Assembly: GCA_028292625.1 (NCBI GenBank) | Contig: JAQGLY010000016.1 | Span: 1 to 64,000 of the forward strand | DNA from: Herbaspirillum sp. | GTDB taxonomy: Bacteria > Pseudomonadota > Gammaproteobacteria > Burkholderiales > Burkholderiaceae_D | Reading direction: 5' to 3' | DNA: 64,000 nt | Part shown: positions 15,415-25,379 of the stretch, in pieces | How the letters are laid out: each line of letters starts with the position of its first letter | Position numbering within the stretch: position 1 is the first letter of the stretch | Position numbers and translations under genes: made by a program | The notes under the pieces: model-generated | The model's database searches: none | The model's input: only the letters and a program-made list of their open reading frames with translations | What the model was told of the DNA's origin: nothing

Positions 15415-17660
15415 CACGAAAACTCCGGTATCTGCTGGTTGTCGGCTGCGGCATCTTCGCCATTCTGCTGTTCCTACTGGCGTCCGCCTCCGAAAACACC
15501 GCCTTCTTCGACCAGCACTATTCATGGCTGCTGGGCCTCAACGCGCTGGTCGCGGTGATGCTGCTGAGCGTGGTGTTCGTGCTGCTGACGCGCTTGGTCA
15601 AACGTTACCGCGGCCGCAAATTCGGCTCGCGGCTGATGGCCAGGCTGGTGCTGCTGTTCGCCATCATCGGCATTCTGCCGGGCCTGCTGATTTACCTGGT
15701 GTCGGTGCAATTCGTATCGCGCTCCATCGAATCCTGGTTCGACGTGCATATCGAATCGGCGCTGGAATCCGGCCTCAACCTGGGCCGCAATTCGCTGGAA
15801 TCGGCCTTGTCCGACCTGACTGAAAAAGGGCGCAATATCGCGCTCGAACTGGCCGACAGAAGCGACAGCGCGCAAGTGACCTATCTGTCGCGGCTGCGCG
15901 AACAAAATCTGGAAGCCTCGATCTTTACCGCCGACGGCCAAGTGGTGGCGACCGTCGGCGGAAATATCGGCGCCCTGACGCCCGACCCGCCGACCGCGGC
16001 CATGATTCGCCAGGCCAGCGCCAGCCGGGGCTTTGCCGCACTGGAAAACGCCGGATCCAATGACATCGACGCCGAAAACGATCTGCGGCTGCACGTGGTG
16101 CTGGAAATTCCGGCGTCCGGCAGCGCACTGATGACGCGTTCGGAACGCCACTATCTGGAGATATACCAGCCCGTTCCGACCTATCTGGCCACCAACGCCA
16201 ACGTGTTGCGCGAGGCATACAGCGAGTATCAACAGCGCTCGGTCTCACGCACCGGCCTGCGCAAAATTTATCTGGTCACGCTGACACTGACCCTGCTGCT
16301 GGCGGTGTTCGGCGCCATCGTCAGCGCGTTTGTCATCGCCGGCGACCTGGCCAAGCCGCTGCTGCTGCTGGCCGAAGGCACCAAGGCCGTGGCCGAAGGC
16401 AATTTTTCGCCGCGCCCCATCGTCGCCACGTCGGACGAACTCGGCACGCTGACCAAATCCTTCAACGCCATGACCCGTCAATTGCTGGAAGCGCGCGATA
16501 CGGTCGAGACCAACCGCGCCCGGCTGGAGGAAGCCAAGGCCTATCTGGAATCCGTGCTGGCCAATATGTCGGCCGGCGTGATGGTGCTGGACGACAGTTT
16601 CCGGCTGATTACCAGCAACGAATCGGTCAAACGCATTTTGCAGCTGGACATCGCGCCCTACATCGGTCAGCCGCTGGTCAATGTCGACGGGCTGGCGGCG
16701 TTCGCGCTGGCGATCACCAACGCCTTTTCCGAACAAAGCGCGCAACGCGCGGCCAGTGCGGCTCCGCTGGAAAAACTACATTGGCAACAACAGATCGAAT
16801 TGCCGCGCTTGCTCAATGACGCCGTCGACGAAAAGATCACGGTGCTGGCGCGCGGTTCGCGGCTGCCGGTCGAGACCGGCACCGGCTACGTCGTGGTGTT
16901 CGACGATATTTCCGATGTGATCTCGGCGCAGCGTTCGATCGCGTGGGGCGAAGTGGCCCGGCGTCTGGCGCATGAAATCAAAAACCCGCTGACCCCGATA
17001 CAATTGTCGGCCGAGCGCCTGCAGATGCGTCTGAGCGACAGGCTGGGGCCGGCCGACGCCGCCGTGCTGGACAAAAGCACCACCACGATCGTCAATCAGG
17101 TCACCGCGATGAAACGCATGGTCGACGACTTCCGGGATTACGCGCGCACGCCTCCGGCAAAACCGGAGGAACTGGATCTGAACGCACTGATTGCCGAGAT
17201 CCTGAATTTATATTTGTCAGGCGACGAACGCGATGCGATACACGTCGCACTGGCGCCGGATCTGCCGCATGTGATGGGGGATGCGACGCAATTGCGGCAA
17301 GTCATTCACAACCTGCTGCAAAACGCGCAGGATGCGGTCAACGATGCGACGCAGCCGAGTCGCTCGTCGACTGCGCCGCGTATCGATGTGACGACCGAAA
17401 TCGTCAATTATCAAAGTTCGGTCGGCGCCGCCTGCAACGCCATCCGCTTCACCGTCGGCGACAACGGCCCGGGCTTCGCGCCGAAAATTCTGGCGCGCGC
17501 ATTCGAACCCTACGTCACTTCCAAAGCGCGCGGCACCGGACTGGGCTTGGCCATGGTCAAGAAAATCATCGACGAACACGGGGGTAAAATCGATATTCAA
17601 AACAGAAGCGATGGCAGCGGCGCCAAAATTTCGATTTTGCTGTTAAAGTTAGCAAGCTGA
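15411..17660 (+). CDS. NtrY-like sensor histidine kinase
   Basis: A 749-residue membrane kinase. Helices lie near 7-27, 42-62, 82-102 and 288-312, enclosing a large extracytoplasmic region (about 105-287). Next come HAMP (about 312-365), a PAS domain (about 375-495), HisKA with HEIKNPLTPIQLSAERL near 521 and HATPase with NLLQNAQDAVND, GDNGPGF and GTGLGLAMVKKI. This is the NtrY layout of nitrogen and respiration-linked two-component systems. Its start overlaps DUF4390. The partner regulator follows after a 211-base gap that contains a TATAAT box, so the regulator may also have its own promoter. Confidence 0.92.
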   Translation: MTRKLRYLLVVGCGIFAILLFLLASASENTAFFDQHYSWLLGLNALVAVMLLSVVFVLLTRLVKRYRGRKFGSRLMARLVLLFAIIGILPGLLIYLVSVQFVSRSIESWFDVHIESALESGLNLGRNSLESALSDLTEKGRNIALELADRSDSAQVTYLSRLREQNLEASIFTADGQVVATVGGNIGALTPDPPTAAMIRQASASRGFAALENAGSNDIDAENDLRLHVVLEIPASGSALMTRSERHYLEIYQPVPTYLATNANVLREAYSEYQQRSVSRTGLRKIYLVTLTLTLLLAVFGAIVSAFVIAGDLAKPLLLLAEGTKAVAEGNFSPRPIVATSDELGTLTKSFNAMTRQLLEARDTVETNRARLEEAKAYLESVLANMSAGVMVLDDSFRLITSNESVKRILQLDIAPYIGQPLVNVDGLAAFALAITNAFSEQSAQRAASAAPLEKLHWQQQIELPRLLNDAVDEKITVLARGSRLPVETGTGYVVVFDDISDVISAQRSIAWGEVARRLAHEIKNPLTPIQLSAERLQMRLSDRLGPADAAVLDKSTTTIVNQVTAMKRMVDDFRDYARTPPAKPEELDLNALIAEILNLYLSGDERDAIHVALAPDLPHVMGDATQLRQVIHNLLQNAQDAVNDATQPSRSSTAPRIDVTTEIVNYQSSVGAACNAIRFTVGDNGPGFAPKILARAFEPYVTSKARGTGLGLAMVKKIIDEHGGKIDIQNRSDGSGAKISILLLKLAS

Positions 17661-17871
17661 ATCGCTTTTATATACGCGGCGAAGCATCCGAGTCGGCATC
17701 GACAAGATACTATTGACTCGCCCAAGGTCGGTTAACACCCAGCAAAACCGCAGCCTTGGCATTGACCGCATATAATTGCAAAAAAAAACCGACATCGTAT
17801 TCCGCCGGATCGCAACTTCCACTCGCTTCCGATGGTCGGATGAAATCACGCACTACAGAGAAAGCAGGCAC

Positions 17872-18606
17872 ATGGCTAACATCCTGGTCGTCGATGACGA
17901 AATGGGTATCCGCGAATTACTCTCCGAAATTCTGAGTGATGAGGGGCATGTCGTAGTAACGGCGGAGAATGCGCAGCAGGCGCGCGAGTTGCGCCTGAGC
18001 GCAGCGCCGGATCTGGTTCTGCTCGACATCTGGATGCCCGATACGGACGGCGTCACTCTGCTCAAGGAGTGGCAACGCGACGGCCTGCTGACCATGCCTG
18101 TGATCATGATGTCCGGGCACGCGACCATCGACACGGCGGTGGAAGCCACCCGCATCGGCGCGCTGAATTTCCTGGAAAAGCCGATCGCGCTGCAAAAGCT
18201 TCTAAAAGCCGTGCAACACGGCCTGACGCACAATCGCGAACCGGTGCGCACGCCGGCGTATATCCGTCCGCCCGCGGCGATGAACGAATCCCCCGATGCC
18301 CAGTCCCTGGCCCCTTACGGCGCCCTCGGCATCGCCGGCGGCATCGGCAACCCGGAAGCGCCGAACGGCCTCAATTCCGGCGCGGCGTATTTTTCATCTT
18401 CGGACAATGCCGCGGGCATTTCCTTCAATCTGCCGCTGCGCGAAGCGCGGGACGCATTCGAACGCGCTTATTTCGAATACCACCTGATCCGTGAAAATAG
18501 CAGCATGACCCGAGTGGCCGAACGCACGGGCCTGGAACGCACGCATTTATACCGCAAACTCAAACAATTGGGCGTGGAGCCCGGGAAACTTGCCAGGAAG
18601 AATTAA
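17872..18606 (+). CDS. NtrX-like response regulator lacking the AAA+ domain
   Basis: A 244-residue regulator. The receiver (1-120) has VVDDE, phospho-acceptor Asp52 in LLDIWMPDTDG and Lys in FLEKPIAL. The C-terminal 45 residues are a Fis-type helix-turn-helix (MTRVAERTGLERTHLYRKLKQLGV). Between them is only a Pro/Gly/Ala/Ser-rich linker (about 125-190), where typical NtrX carries the sigma-54-activating AAA+ ATPase. It therefore cannot activate RpoN by the usual mechanism. The start at 17872 fits the family N-terminus MANILVVDDE. Receiver-Fis proteins at this locus seem usual in Burkholderiales, as far as I know. Confidence 0.85.
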   Translation: MANILVVDDEMGIRELLSEILSDEGHVVVTAENAQQARELRLSAAPDLVLLDIWMPDTDGVTLLKEWQRDGLLTMPVIMMSGHATIDTAVEATRIGALNFLEKPIALQKLLKAVQHGLTHNREPVRTPAYIRPPAAMNESPDAQSLAPYGALGIAGGIGNPEAPNGLNSGAAYFSSSDNAAGISFNLPLREARDAFERAYFEYHLIRENSSMTRVAERTGLERTHLYRKLKQLGVEPGKLARKN

Positions 18607-18788
18607 TCTGCCCCGCGCAGTAAGCGCGCGATACAATATCTCACATTACAGAAGGAACCCATCCCTTAATGCAGCCTCACACTCTGGAGGACTCGCCAAA
18701 ATTGTATCGTTTTTGCCGCTGCCCTTGAAATACCCCGCATCAGCGCCATGTTTCCAGCATCGAACTTCTACTATGGGAGAGCATGCAT

Positions 18789-19046
18789 ATGAACCTGATC
18801 TATAACAGCGACCAATATACGGTTGTCGAGTTTACGCCGGACAACAGTACCGAAACCCTGCGCAACGGGGGTTACGAAATCATGGATAAATCTTTCAATC
18901 GCGAAATATTCCTGGCGGGTTCAATGGCGGAGATGTTTCGTAAGGATGTGGAGGATCTGATCGCGAGCGAACCGTCAATCGAGGATATCGACAGCTTTCT
19001 GGGTCAATACGATGGGTTCATGCGGCAGCCGATGATGGTTCATTGA
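18789..19046 (+). CDS. DUF3567 family small protein
   Basis: An 85-residue soluble acidic protein, MNLIYNSDQYTVVEF onward, matching the Burkholderiales DUF3567 family. I prefer the ATG at 18789, which lies 8 bases after GGGAGA, over the ATG six bases earlier, which would be too close. The middle (YEIMDKSFNREIFLAGSMAEMFRKDVEDLI) is helical. It is monocistronic, with a strong terminator 24 bases after the stop. The function is unknown. Confidence 0.85.
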   Translation: MNLIYNSDQYTVVEFTPDNSTETLRNGGYEIMDKSFNREIFLAGSMAEMFRKDVEDLIASEPSIEDIDSFLGQYDGFMRQPMMVH

Positions 19047-19069
19047 TCGAACGGCCGATCGATAAAAAC

Positions 19070-19097
19070 GGGGCGCTCATCAAGGCGCCCTTTTTTT
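19070..19097 (+). terminator. intrinsic terminator of the DUF3567 gene
   Basis: GGGCGC and GCGCCC form a stem around an 8-base loop and are followed directly by seven T residues, a textbook rho-independent terminator. Confidence 0.88.
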
Positions 19098-19186
19098 ATG
19101 CTTGCAATGGCATATAGGCCATATCTGTTGTTTGATTGGGACATATCTGAAGGTCGCCACACCCTCTGCCGCAAGCGCCGCGGGCT

Positions 19187-21088
19187 TTATATTTCGATCT
19201 TGGTGCCCAGCTCGACCACCCGATTCGCCGGAATATGAAAAAAGTCCGACGGTTTGGCGCCGTTTTGATGCATCCAGGCAAAAATCCGCTCACGCCACAT
19301 CGGCATGCCCGCCAATTTGGTCGGCACCACGGTATCGCGCGCGATGAAGAACGAGGTATCCATCAATTCGAACTGCATATTGAACTGCTGTTCCGCCAGG
19401 GCCAGCACGACATTCACATCCGGCGCCTCCTTGAAGCCGAAAGCCGCGCGCAACAGATAGATATTGCCGCCCAGCTCGCGTAATTTCAGCCGCTGTTCAT
19501 TAGCCACGAAAGGCACGTCCCAGATACTGATCTTCAGAAAAATGACGCGCTCGTGCAGAATCCGGTTGTGTTTCAAATTGTGCAGCAGGGACACCGGCAC
19601 CGTCTCTACATTCCCGGTCATGAAGACCGCGGTGCCGCCCACCCGGTGCGGCGGATGCGCCAGCAATCCTTCCACGAACGGGGCCAGCGGAATACCGTCG
19701 TCCTTGGTGCGCGCCCGCAACAGCATGCGGCCGGAGTACCAGGTCATCAGCAGGAAAAACGCCCCGCTGCCCAGCAGCAGCGGGAACCAGCCGCCATCGG
19801 CGATCTTCATCAGATTGGCGGCGAAGAAACTGAAATCGACGACAAAGAAAATCGCGATCACCAGCGTCACCAGGCCGGTATGCCATTTCCACAGGGTACG
19901 CATCACCACCGCCGCCAAAATGGTGGTGATGACCATCGTCGTGGTCACCGCCACGCCGTAGGCGGCAGCCAGGTTGTCCGATTTCTTGAACGCCAGCACC
20001 ACCGCAATGACCAGCAGCATCAGCATCCAGTTGATGAACGGCACGTAAATCTGCCCGCGTTCATCGACCGAGGTATGCAAAATCCGCATGCGCGGCACAA
20101 AACCCAGCAAAATCGCCTGGCTGGTCAATGAAAACGCGCCGGAAATCACCGCCTGCGACGCAATCACGGTGGCGCATGTGGCCAGCACCACCATCGGGAT
20201 CAGCGACCACTCCGGCACCATCAGATAAAACGGATTGCTGATCGCTCCCGGATTGGTCAGCAGATAGGCACCCTGGCCGAAATAATTCAAGAGCAGGCAA
20301 GGCATGACCGTAAACAACCATGCGAAGCGAATCGGCCGGATGCCGAAATGGCCCATATCGGCATATAGCGCTTCGGCGCCGGTCAACACCAGCACCACGG
20401 AACCGAGCACGACGAAGGCCTGCAGCGAATGCTGCATCATGAACGAAAAAGCGTAGTACGGATTGACCGCCTCCAGAATGCCGGGCGCCAGCAGAATATT
20501 GAAGATCCCCAACACTCCCAGCGATCCGAACCAGACCATCATCACCGGTCCGAACAGCTTGCCGACCAGCGAGGTCCCATGGCGTTGAATGACGAACAAC
20601 AGCACCAGAATCGCCACAGTCAGCGGGATCACATATTTGGACATGCCCGGCACCGCGATTTCGAGTCCTTCGACCGCCGACATCACCGAAATAGCCGGCG
20701 TAATCACCACGTCGCCGTAAAACATGCAGGCGCCGAACACGCCCAGCATCATCAATATGCTGGACCGGCGCGACCCTGCCAACGCGGTGCGCAGCGACAA
20801 GGCCATCAGGGCCAGCACGCCGCCCTCGCCGTTGTTGTCGGCGCGCATCACGAACAGCACGTATTTCAAGGAAACCACAATGGTCAGCGACCAGAACAGC
20901 ATCGAAATGATGCCGTATACCGCATTCGCCGAGAACGGAACCCCGTGTTGCGGGCTGAAACATTCTTTCAACGCATACAACGGACTGGTTCCGATATCGC
21001 CGAACACCACCCCCAATGCGGCCAGCGTCACAACATGCAAGCGGGCGGAGGTAATTCCTCCTTCTTTCGCTGCCGTCAAATTGCTCAT
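19187..21088 (-). CDS. kup: Kup-type low-affinity potassium/proton symporter
   Basis: A 633-residue inner membrane transporter. The N-terminal motif [18 protein letters not shown] is diagnostic of the KUP/HAK family. About twelve transmembrane helices extend to roughly residue 440, with [21 protein letters not shown] and [15 protein letters not shown]-type segments, then a cytoplasmic C-terminal domain. I start at 21088 ([11 protein letters not shown]) rather than an in-frame ATG 31 residues earlier, because the family begins here and GGAA precedes it. It is monocistronic. It imports potassium with protons and works even at low pH. Confidence 0.93.
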   Translation of the reverse strand: MSNLTAAKEGGITSARLHVVTLAALGVVFGDIGTSPLYALKECFSPQHGVPFSANAVYGIISMLFWSLTIVVSLKYVLFVMRADNNGEGGVLALMALSLRTALAGSRRSSILMMLGVFGACMFYGDVVITPAISVMSAVEGLEIAVPGMSKYVIPLTVAILVLLFVIQRHGTSLVGKLFGPVMMVWFGSLGVLGIFNILLAPGILEAVNPYYAFSFMMQHSLQAFVVLGSVVLVLTGAEALYADMGHFGIRPIRFAWLFTVMPCLLLNYFGQGAYLLTNPGAISNPFYLMVPEWSLIPMVVLATCATVIASQAVISGAFSLTSQAILLGFVPRMRILHTSVDERGQIYVPFINWMLMLLVIAVVLAFKKSDNLAAAYGVAVTTTMVITTILAAVVMRTLWKWHTGLVTLVIAIFFVVDFSFFAANLMKIADGGWFPLLLGSGAFFLLMTWYSGRMLLRARTKDDGIPLAPFVEGLLAHPPHRVGGTAVFMTGNVETVPVSLLHNLKHNRILHERVIFLKISIWDVPFVANEQRLKLRELGGNIYLLRAAFGFKEAPDVNVVLALAEQQFNMQFELMDTSFFIARDTVVPTKLAGMPMWRERIFAWMHQNGAKPSDFFHIPANRVVELGTKIEI

Positions 21089-21311
21089 TTCGTTTCCATT
21101 ACGATTCAAATTAGGGCGTACTTTATCGCACTTATAGGGGCGTAAAGAAAAAATCAAAATTTGCCGGGGAGTTTTCTTCAAAAATTAACATATGGCGTTT
21201 GTTGTGAAGTGCTTATGGGTTCATGGCGACAGCGCGAAGGAATCGACGGACAAGCTCGTCAAACGTGGCAGGGCTTCTTGTGATCGCCTGCGATAACCGT
21301 ACAATACGGCG

Positions 21312-21527
21312 ATGAACCTTACCCTGACCGACCTCGAAGAAGCTATCAATTACTGGCGCCGTCAGCGTCCCGCCACCGGGGAGGAATGCGCATTGTCGCC
21401 GGAAGTCAATTTGCTCGCCGGCATCTACGCCATGATGATTTTCGACGGCCTGACCGAGCGGCCGATGGACACCGTCGACGCCGCCGCACGTCAGTTGCTG
21501 ACGCTTTGGCGGCAGCAGCAAGCCTAG
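21312..21527 (+). CDS. DUF3717 family small protein
   Basis: A 71-residue protein beginning MNLTLTDLEEAINYWRRQRPATGEE, the conserved DUF3717 signature of Burkholderiales. The remaining part (LLAGIYAMMIFDGLTE) is helical. No signal peptide is seen. It lies 114 bases before the patatin-like gene on the same strand. The function is not known. Confidence 0.85.
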   Translation: MNLTLTDLEEAINYWRRQRPATGEECALSPEVNLLAGIYAMMIFDGLTERPMDTVDAAARQLLTLWRQQQA

Positions 21528-21641
21528 CGCTCGCCGGGACGGCGGCCGATCCAAGCGCATCCTGCCCGACTCTGTTACGCTGCCGATTCAAGCCAAATGT
21601 CACCGCAACGGATGCAATTCACCGAGCAAGGAATCATGGTC

Positions 21642-22913
21642 ATGGCAGTCAGCCCGCGCAAAACACCCTCCCCCGCAGCATCGAAAAGCCGCTCCGCCCC
21701 TCAACGCAAACCGCCAGCCGCCGCCCTGAAAGCGGCCGGCCCGATCGCGGCAAGCCAGCCCGCTCATACGGCTCAGGCAATATCAGGCGGTCAACCGCAA
21801 GTCGTACTGGTATTGCAGGGCGGCGGCGCGCTGGGAGCCTACCAGGCCGGCGTCTACCAGGCCTTGCACGAACACAATCTGACGCCGGACTGGGTGGTCG
21901 GCACCTCGATCGGCGCCATCAACGCCGCCCTCATCGCCGGCAATCCGCGTGAAACCCGGCTGGCCCGGCTCAAGGAATTCTGGGACCGGGTCGGCCAGGA
22001 CGATGTGCTGGATATGAAAAATGTCCCCGACACCACCCGGCAACTCAATATCTGGCTGGAAACGGTGGACACTTACCTGCGCGGCGTACCCGGCTTTTTT
22101 ACGCCGCGGCCGTTCAACCCGTTTGCGATGGGGATGACGGTGCCGCCCGAAAAGGCGAGCTTCTACGACACCGGCGAACTCGCCGCAACCTTGAGCGAAC
22201 TGGTCGATTTCGATTATCTGAATTCCCCCGGCGGCATGCGCCTGACTGTCAGCGCCACCAAAGTCACCTGCGGCACGCTGGTCAATTTCGACTCGCCGCA
22301 ACAGCCCATAGGCGTCGAGCACATCATGGCCAGCGGCGCGCTGCCGCCGGCCTTCGCGCCGGTGCGCGTCGACGGCGATCTGTACTGGGACGGCGGCCTG
22401 TATTCGAATACCCCGCTGGAAACCGTGCTCGACGACGAACCGCGCCGCAACCTGATTTGCGTAATGGTGGATTTATGGCTGGCCGACGGCAGCGAACCGA
22501 CCACGCTGGATGAGGTGCAGACACGGCAAAAAGACGTCACCTACGCCTCGCGTTCGCAAGCGCATATCGACGATTACATGCGCACGAATCAGTTGCGCAG
22601 CGCTGCCCGCGCCCTGTACGCGCGTCTGCCGCAGGCGTCGCGCAACGCCGACGATCTGAAAAATCTGAAGGAACTCGGCAATGCCACGACCATTCATATA
22701 TTGCGTTTGCAATACAGCGGACGTGACTGGAACATGGCGGCGAAAGATATCAACTTCTCGCGGGGCTCGCTCGTCTGGCGTTGGCAACAAGGCTATAACG
22801 ACGCACGGCGCGCACTCCAATCCTGCCAAACGGCGCTGTTCAGTCATTCCGAGGCGGGCATCGTTCTTCATGACTTCCGGCCCGCGCCGGCGAAGACTGA
22901 AGCTGCATGCTAG
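21642..22913 (+). CDS. patatin-like phospholipase with DUF3734 domain
   Basis: A 423-residue lipid acyl hydrolase. It has the glycine-rich oxyanion motif GGGALGAYQAGVYQAL near residue 60, the nucleophile elbow GTSIG near 87 and the catalytic Asp in DGGLYSNTP near 250, so the Ser-Asp dyad is complete. The C-terminal third (YMRTNQLRSAARALYARLP, WRWQQGYNDARRAL) is the DUF3734 extension. ATGs at 21597, 21636 and 21642 are in frame; AAGGA at 21628 best fits 21642. The phasin gene downstream suggests proximity to polyhydroxyalkanoate or membrane-lipid metabolism, but no operon is evident. Confidence 0.88.
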   Translation: MAVSPRKTPSPAASKSRSAPQRKPPAAALKAAGPIAASQPAHTAQAISGGQPQVVLVLQGGGALGAYQAGVYQALHEHNLTPDWVVGTSIGAINAALIAGNPRETRLARLKEFWDRVGQDDVLDMKNVPDTTRQLNIWLETVDTYLRGVPGFFTPRPFNPFAMGMTVPPEKASFYDTGELAATLSELVDFDYLNSPGGMRLTVSATKVTCGTLVNFDSPQQPIGVEHIMASGALPPAFAPVRVDGDLYWDGGLYSNTPLETVLDDEPRRNLICVMVDLWLADGSEPTTLDEVQTRQKDVTYASRSQAHIDDYMRTNQLRSAARALYARLPQASRNADDLKNLKELGNATTIHILRLQYSGRDWNMAAKDINFSRGSLVWRWQQGYNDARRALQSCQTALFSHSEAGIVLHDFRPAPAKTEAAC

Positions 22914-22939
22914 AAAGGCAATTAATTGATTTTGTGCAA

Positions 22940-22994
22940 TGCAACAAATAAGTGTTGACACTGGCGTTTAAATTGGTAATATACGATTGTTGCA
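22940..22994 (+). promoter_or_regulatory. phasin promoter with flanking inverted repeat
   Basis: TTGACA (22955-22960) and TAATAT (22977-22982) are separated by 16 bases and form a near-consensus sigma-70 promoter. TGCAACAA at 22940-22947 and TTGTTGCA at 22987-22994 are perfect inverted copies on either side of it, a layout fit for a repressor. PhaR-type control of phasin genes is known; assigning this repeat to PhaR is inference. Confidence 0.6.
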
Positions 22995-23045
22995 ACGCAC
23001 CATTCAGCAGCGATTCCCCCATCCAAACCCCGAGAGGAGACCAGT

Positions 23046-23609
23046 ATGTTTTCATTTCAAGATCAATTTTCCGCCGCCAGCAAAGCGCACTTCGACGCTC
23101 AGGTCGAACTGATTAACACCCTCACCAGCAAAGCCTTTGAAGGCATTGAAAAGGTGATTGAGCTGAACATGAGCGCCACCAAGGCATCGTTAGAGGAATA
23201 TGCAACGAGCAGCAAGCAGCTCGCCGGCGCCAAGGACCCGCAAGAATTCACATCGCTGGCCGCCGCCCAAGCGCAGCCGAACGCGGAGAAGGCAGTCGCC
23301 TACAGCCGTCATTTGGCAGGCATCCTGAGCTCGACCCAGTCGGAATTCGCCAAAGCCGCCGAAACGCAAATCGCCGAAACCAGCCGCAAGGTATCGACCT
23401 TGATCGACGAGATCAGCAAAAATGCGCCGGCCGGTTCGGAAAATGCGATCGCGGTGCTGAAGTCGGTCGTCGGCAACGCCAACGCAGGTTACGAGCAACT
23501 GACGAAATCGACCAAGCAAGCGGTCGAAGCCATCGAAAGCAACATGAATACAGCGGCCAAGCAATTCACCCAGGCCACTGAGAAAACCACCCGCACCGCC
23601 AAAAAATAA
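23046..23609 (+). CDS. phasin (polyhydroxyalkanoate granule protein)
   Basis: A 187-residue phasin of the TIGR01841 type common in Burkholderiales. The N-terminus FSFQDQFSAASKAHFDAQ and the long amphipathic helices rich in Ala, Lys and Glu are characteristic. The C-terminus ends in a Lys/Thr-rich tail (TTRTAKK). Phasins coat PHA granules and control their number and size. GAGAGGAG precedes the ATG, a strong ribosome binding site, and with the promoter and terminator around it this is a well-expressed single-gene unit. No PHA synthase is in the window. Confidence 0.92.
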   Translation: MFSFQDQFSAASKAHFDAQVELINTLTSKAFEGIEKVIELNMSATKASLEEYATSSKQLAGAKDPQEFTSLAAAQAQPNAEKAVAYSRHLAGILSSTQSEFAKAAETQIAETSRKVSTLIDEISKNAPAGSENAIAVLKSVVGNANAGYEQLTKSTKQAVEAIESNMNTAAKQFTQATEKTTRTAKK

Positions 23610-23669
23610 TAGACTCAGGCAATAGTGTTATTGCCGTTTTAACGCAGAATTGCTGCGCTGAAATACCGA

Positions 23670-23697
23670 CGGGCCGTCATGCGGCCCGTTTTTTTTT
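23670..23697 (+). terminator. intrinsic terminator of the phasin gene
   Basis: CGGGCCG and CGGCCCG make a perfect 7-bp stem with loop TCATG, followed by nine T residues. Confidence 0.9.
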
Positions 23698-23724
23698 GCT
23701 TCGGCAATCGATTGCCGCCTATCG

Positions 23725-25326
23725 CTACGCCAGCATACTCAGCGCCACCGCCTCGGCCACTTTGATGCCGTCGATCGACGCCGACATAATCCCGCCAGCA
23801 TAGCCGGCGCCCTCGCCCGCCGGAAACAGTCCCTTGGTATTCATGCTCTGCAAGGTGTCGTCGTGCCGGCGGATCCTGACCGGCGACGAAGTGCGCGTTT
23901 CAACCCCGGTCAGCACCGCATCGTGCATGGCGAAACCGCGCAACTGCTTATCGAACACCGGCAGCGCTTCGCGCACCGCCGCGATCGCATAATCCGGCAA
24001 GACCGAATCCAGGCTGCCCAGCCGCACCCCCGGCTTGTACGACGGCTCGACCGCACCCAGCGCCGTCGATGGCCGTCCGGCCAGGAAATCGCCGACCAGC
24101 TGTGCCGGCGCATCGTAATTGGCGCCGCCCAATTCATAGGCACGCGTCTCCCATTGCTGCTGAAACGCGATCCCGGCCAAAGGATGACCCGGATAATCGG
24201 CCGGCGTAATGCCGACCACAATGACGCTGTTGGCGTTGCGCTCGTTGCGCGAATATTGGCTCATCCCGTTGGTCACCACCCGGCCCGGCTCCGACGCCGC
24301 CGCCACCACGGTGCCGCCCGGGCACATGCAGAAGCTGTAGACCGCGCGCCCGTTTTCGCAGTGATGCACCAGCTTGTAATCGGCCGCGCCCAGAATCGGA
24401 TGGCCTGCGCTGGGCCCGAAACGGCAGCGATCGATCAGGGATTGCGGATGTTCGATCCGGAACCCGACCGAAAACGGCTTGGCCTCGATATATACGCCGC
24501 GCTCGTACAGCATCTGAAACGTATCGCGCGCGCTGTGCCCGATCGCCAGCACCACATGATCGGCCGCAATATATTCGCCGCCGGCCAGGATCACGCCTTG
24601 CACCCGGCCGTCGGCGATATCGATATCGTCGACCTTGTGCTGAAAACGAAACTCGCCGCCCAGCGCTTCGATCTGCTCGCGCATCAGCTCGACCATCTTG
24701 ACCAGCCGGAAGGTGCCGATATGCGGTTTGCTGACGTACAGAATTTCCTCCGGCGCATCGGCCTTGACGAATTCGGTCAGCACCTTGCGTCCGTAATGCT
24801 TGGGATCTTTCACCTGGCTATACAATTTGCCGTCGGAAAACGTCCCCGCGCCGCCTTCGCCGAACTGTACGTTCGATTCCGGCTCCAGCTTGCGCTTGCG
24901 CCACAAGCCCCAGGTATCCTTGGTGCGTTCGCGCACTGCCTTGCCGCGCTCCAGGACAATCGGCCGGAAACCCATCTGCGCCAGAATCAGGGCGGCGAAA
25001 ATGCCGCATGGCCCGGTGCCGATCACGACCGGCCGCCTGGTCAGCGATGCCGGCGCCCGGGCGACGAATTTATACTCGGTATCCGGCGTCGGCATCACCG
25101 CGCGGTTGCCTTGCAGACTGCGCAGCAGCGCCGCCTCATCGCGCACCTCGACGTCGACCGAATAGGTCAGCACGATCGCCGATTTCTTGCGCGCATCGTA
25201 ACTGCGACGAAAAATCGTAAAACCCAGCAAATCGTCGGCGGCAATCGCCAGCCGCGCCAAAATCGCGTCGCTCAGCGCCGATTCCGGATGATTCAAAGGG
25301 AGATTTATTTCGTTCAATCGCAACAT
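23725..25326 (-). CDS. COG2509 family FAD-dependent oxidoreductase
   Basis: A 533-residue flavoprotein. The N-terminal 90 residues (LRLNEINLPLNHPESAL) are the small domain characteristic of COG2509. The dinucleotide motif VVIGTGPCGIFAALILAQMG follows near 100, then the family block EGGAGTFSDGKLYSQVKD. A C-terminal SPVRIRRHDD...GLFPAGEGAGYAGGIMSASIDG binds FAD. The reaction is not established in this family. An ATG nine bases upstream (25335) is an alternative start. It is co-directional with mnmC but downstream of it (54-base gap), so they may share a transcript. Confidence 0.87.
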   Translation of the reverse strand: MLRLNEINLPLNHPESALSDAILARLAIAADDLLGFTIFRRSYDARKKSAIVLTYSVDVEVRDEAALLRSLQGNRAVMPTPDTEYKFVARAPASLTRRPVVIGTGPCGIFAALILAQMGFRPIVLERGKAVRERTKDTWGLWRKRKLEPESNVQFGEGGAGTFSDGKLYSQVKDPKHYGRKVLTEFVKADAPEEILYVSKPHIGTFRLVKMVELMREQIEALGGEFRFQHKVDDIDIADGRVQGVILAGGEYIAADHVVLAIGHSARDTFQMLYERGVYIEAKPFSVGFRIEHPQSLIDRCRFGPSAGHPILGAADYKLVHHCENGRAVYSFCMCPGGTVVAAASEPGRVVTNGMSQYSRNERNANSVIVVGITPADYPGHPLAGIAFQQQWETRAYELGGANYDAPAQLVGDFLAGRPSTALGAVEPSYKPGVRLGSLDSVLPDYAIAAVREALPVFDKQLRGFAMHDAVLTGVETRTSSPVRIRRHDDTLQSMNTKGLFPAGEGAGYAGGIMSASIDGIKVAEAVALSMLA

Positions 25327-25379
25327 GCGCTTCATCCGCTGGGTCTGAAAAATCGATGCCGTCGATCGTCGGCAGGGCG

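Noticed and set aside
17771-17776. TATAAT box before the NtrX-like gene as a full promoter
   Set aside because: No acceptable -35 box lies at 16-18 bases, so I did not list it as a promoter feature.
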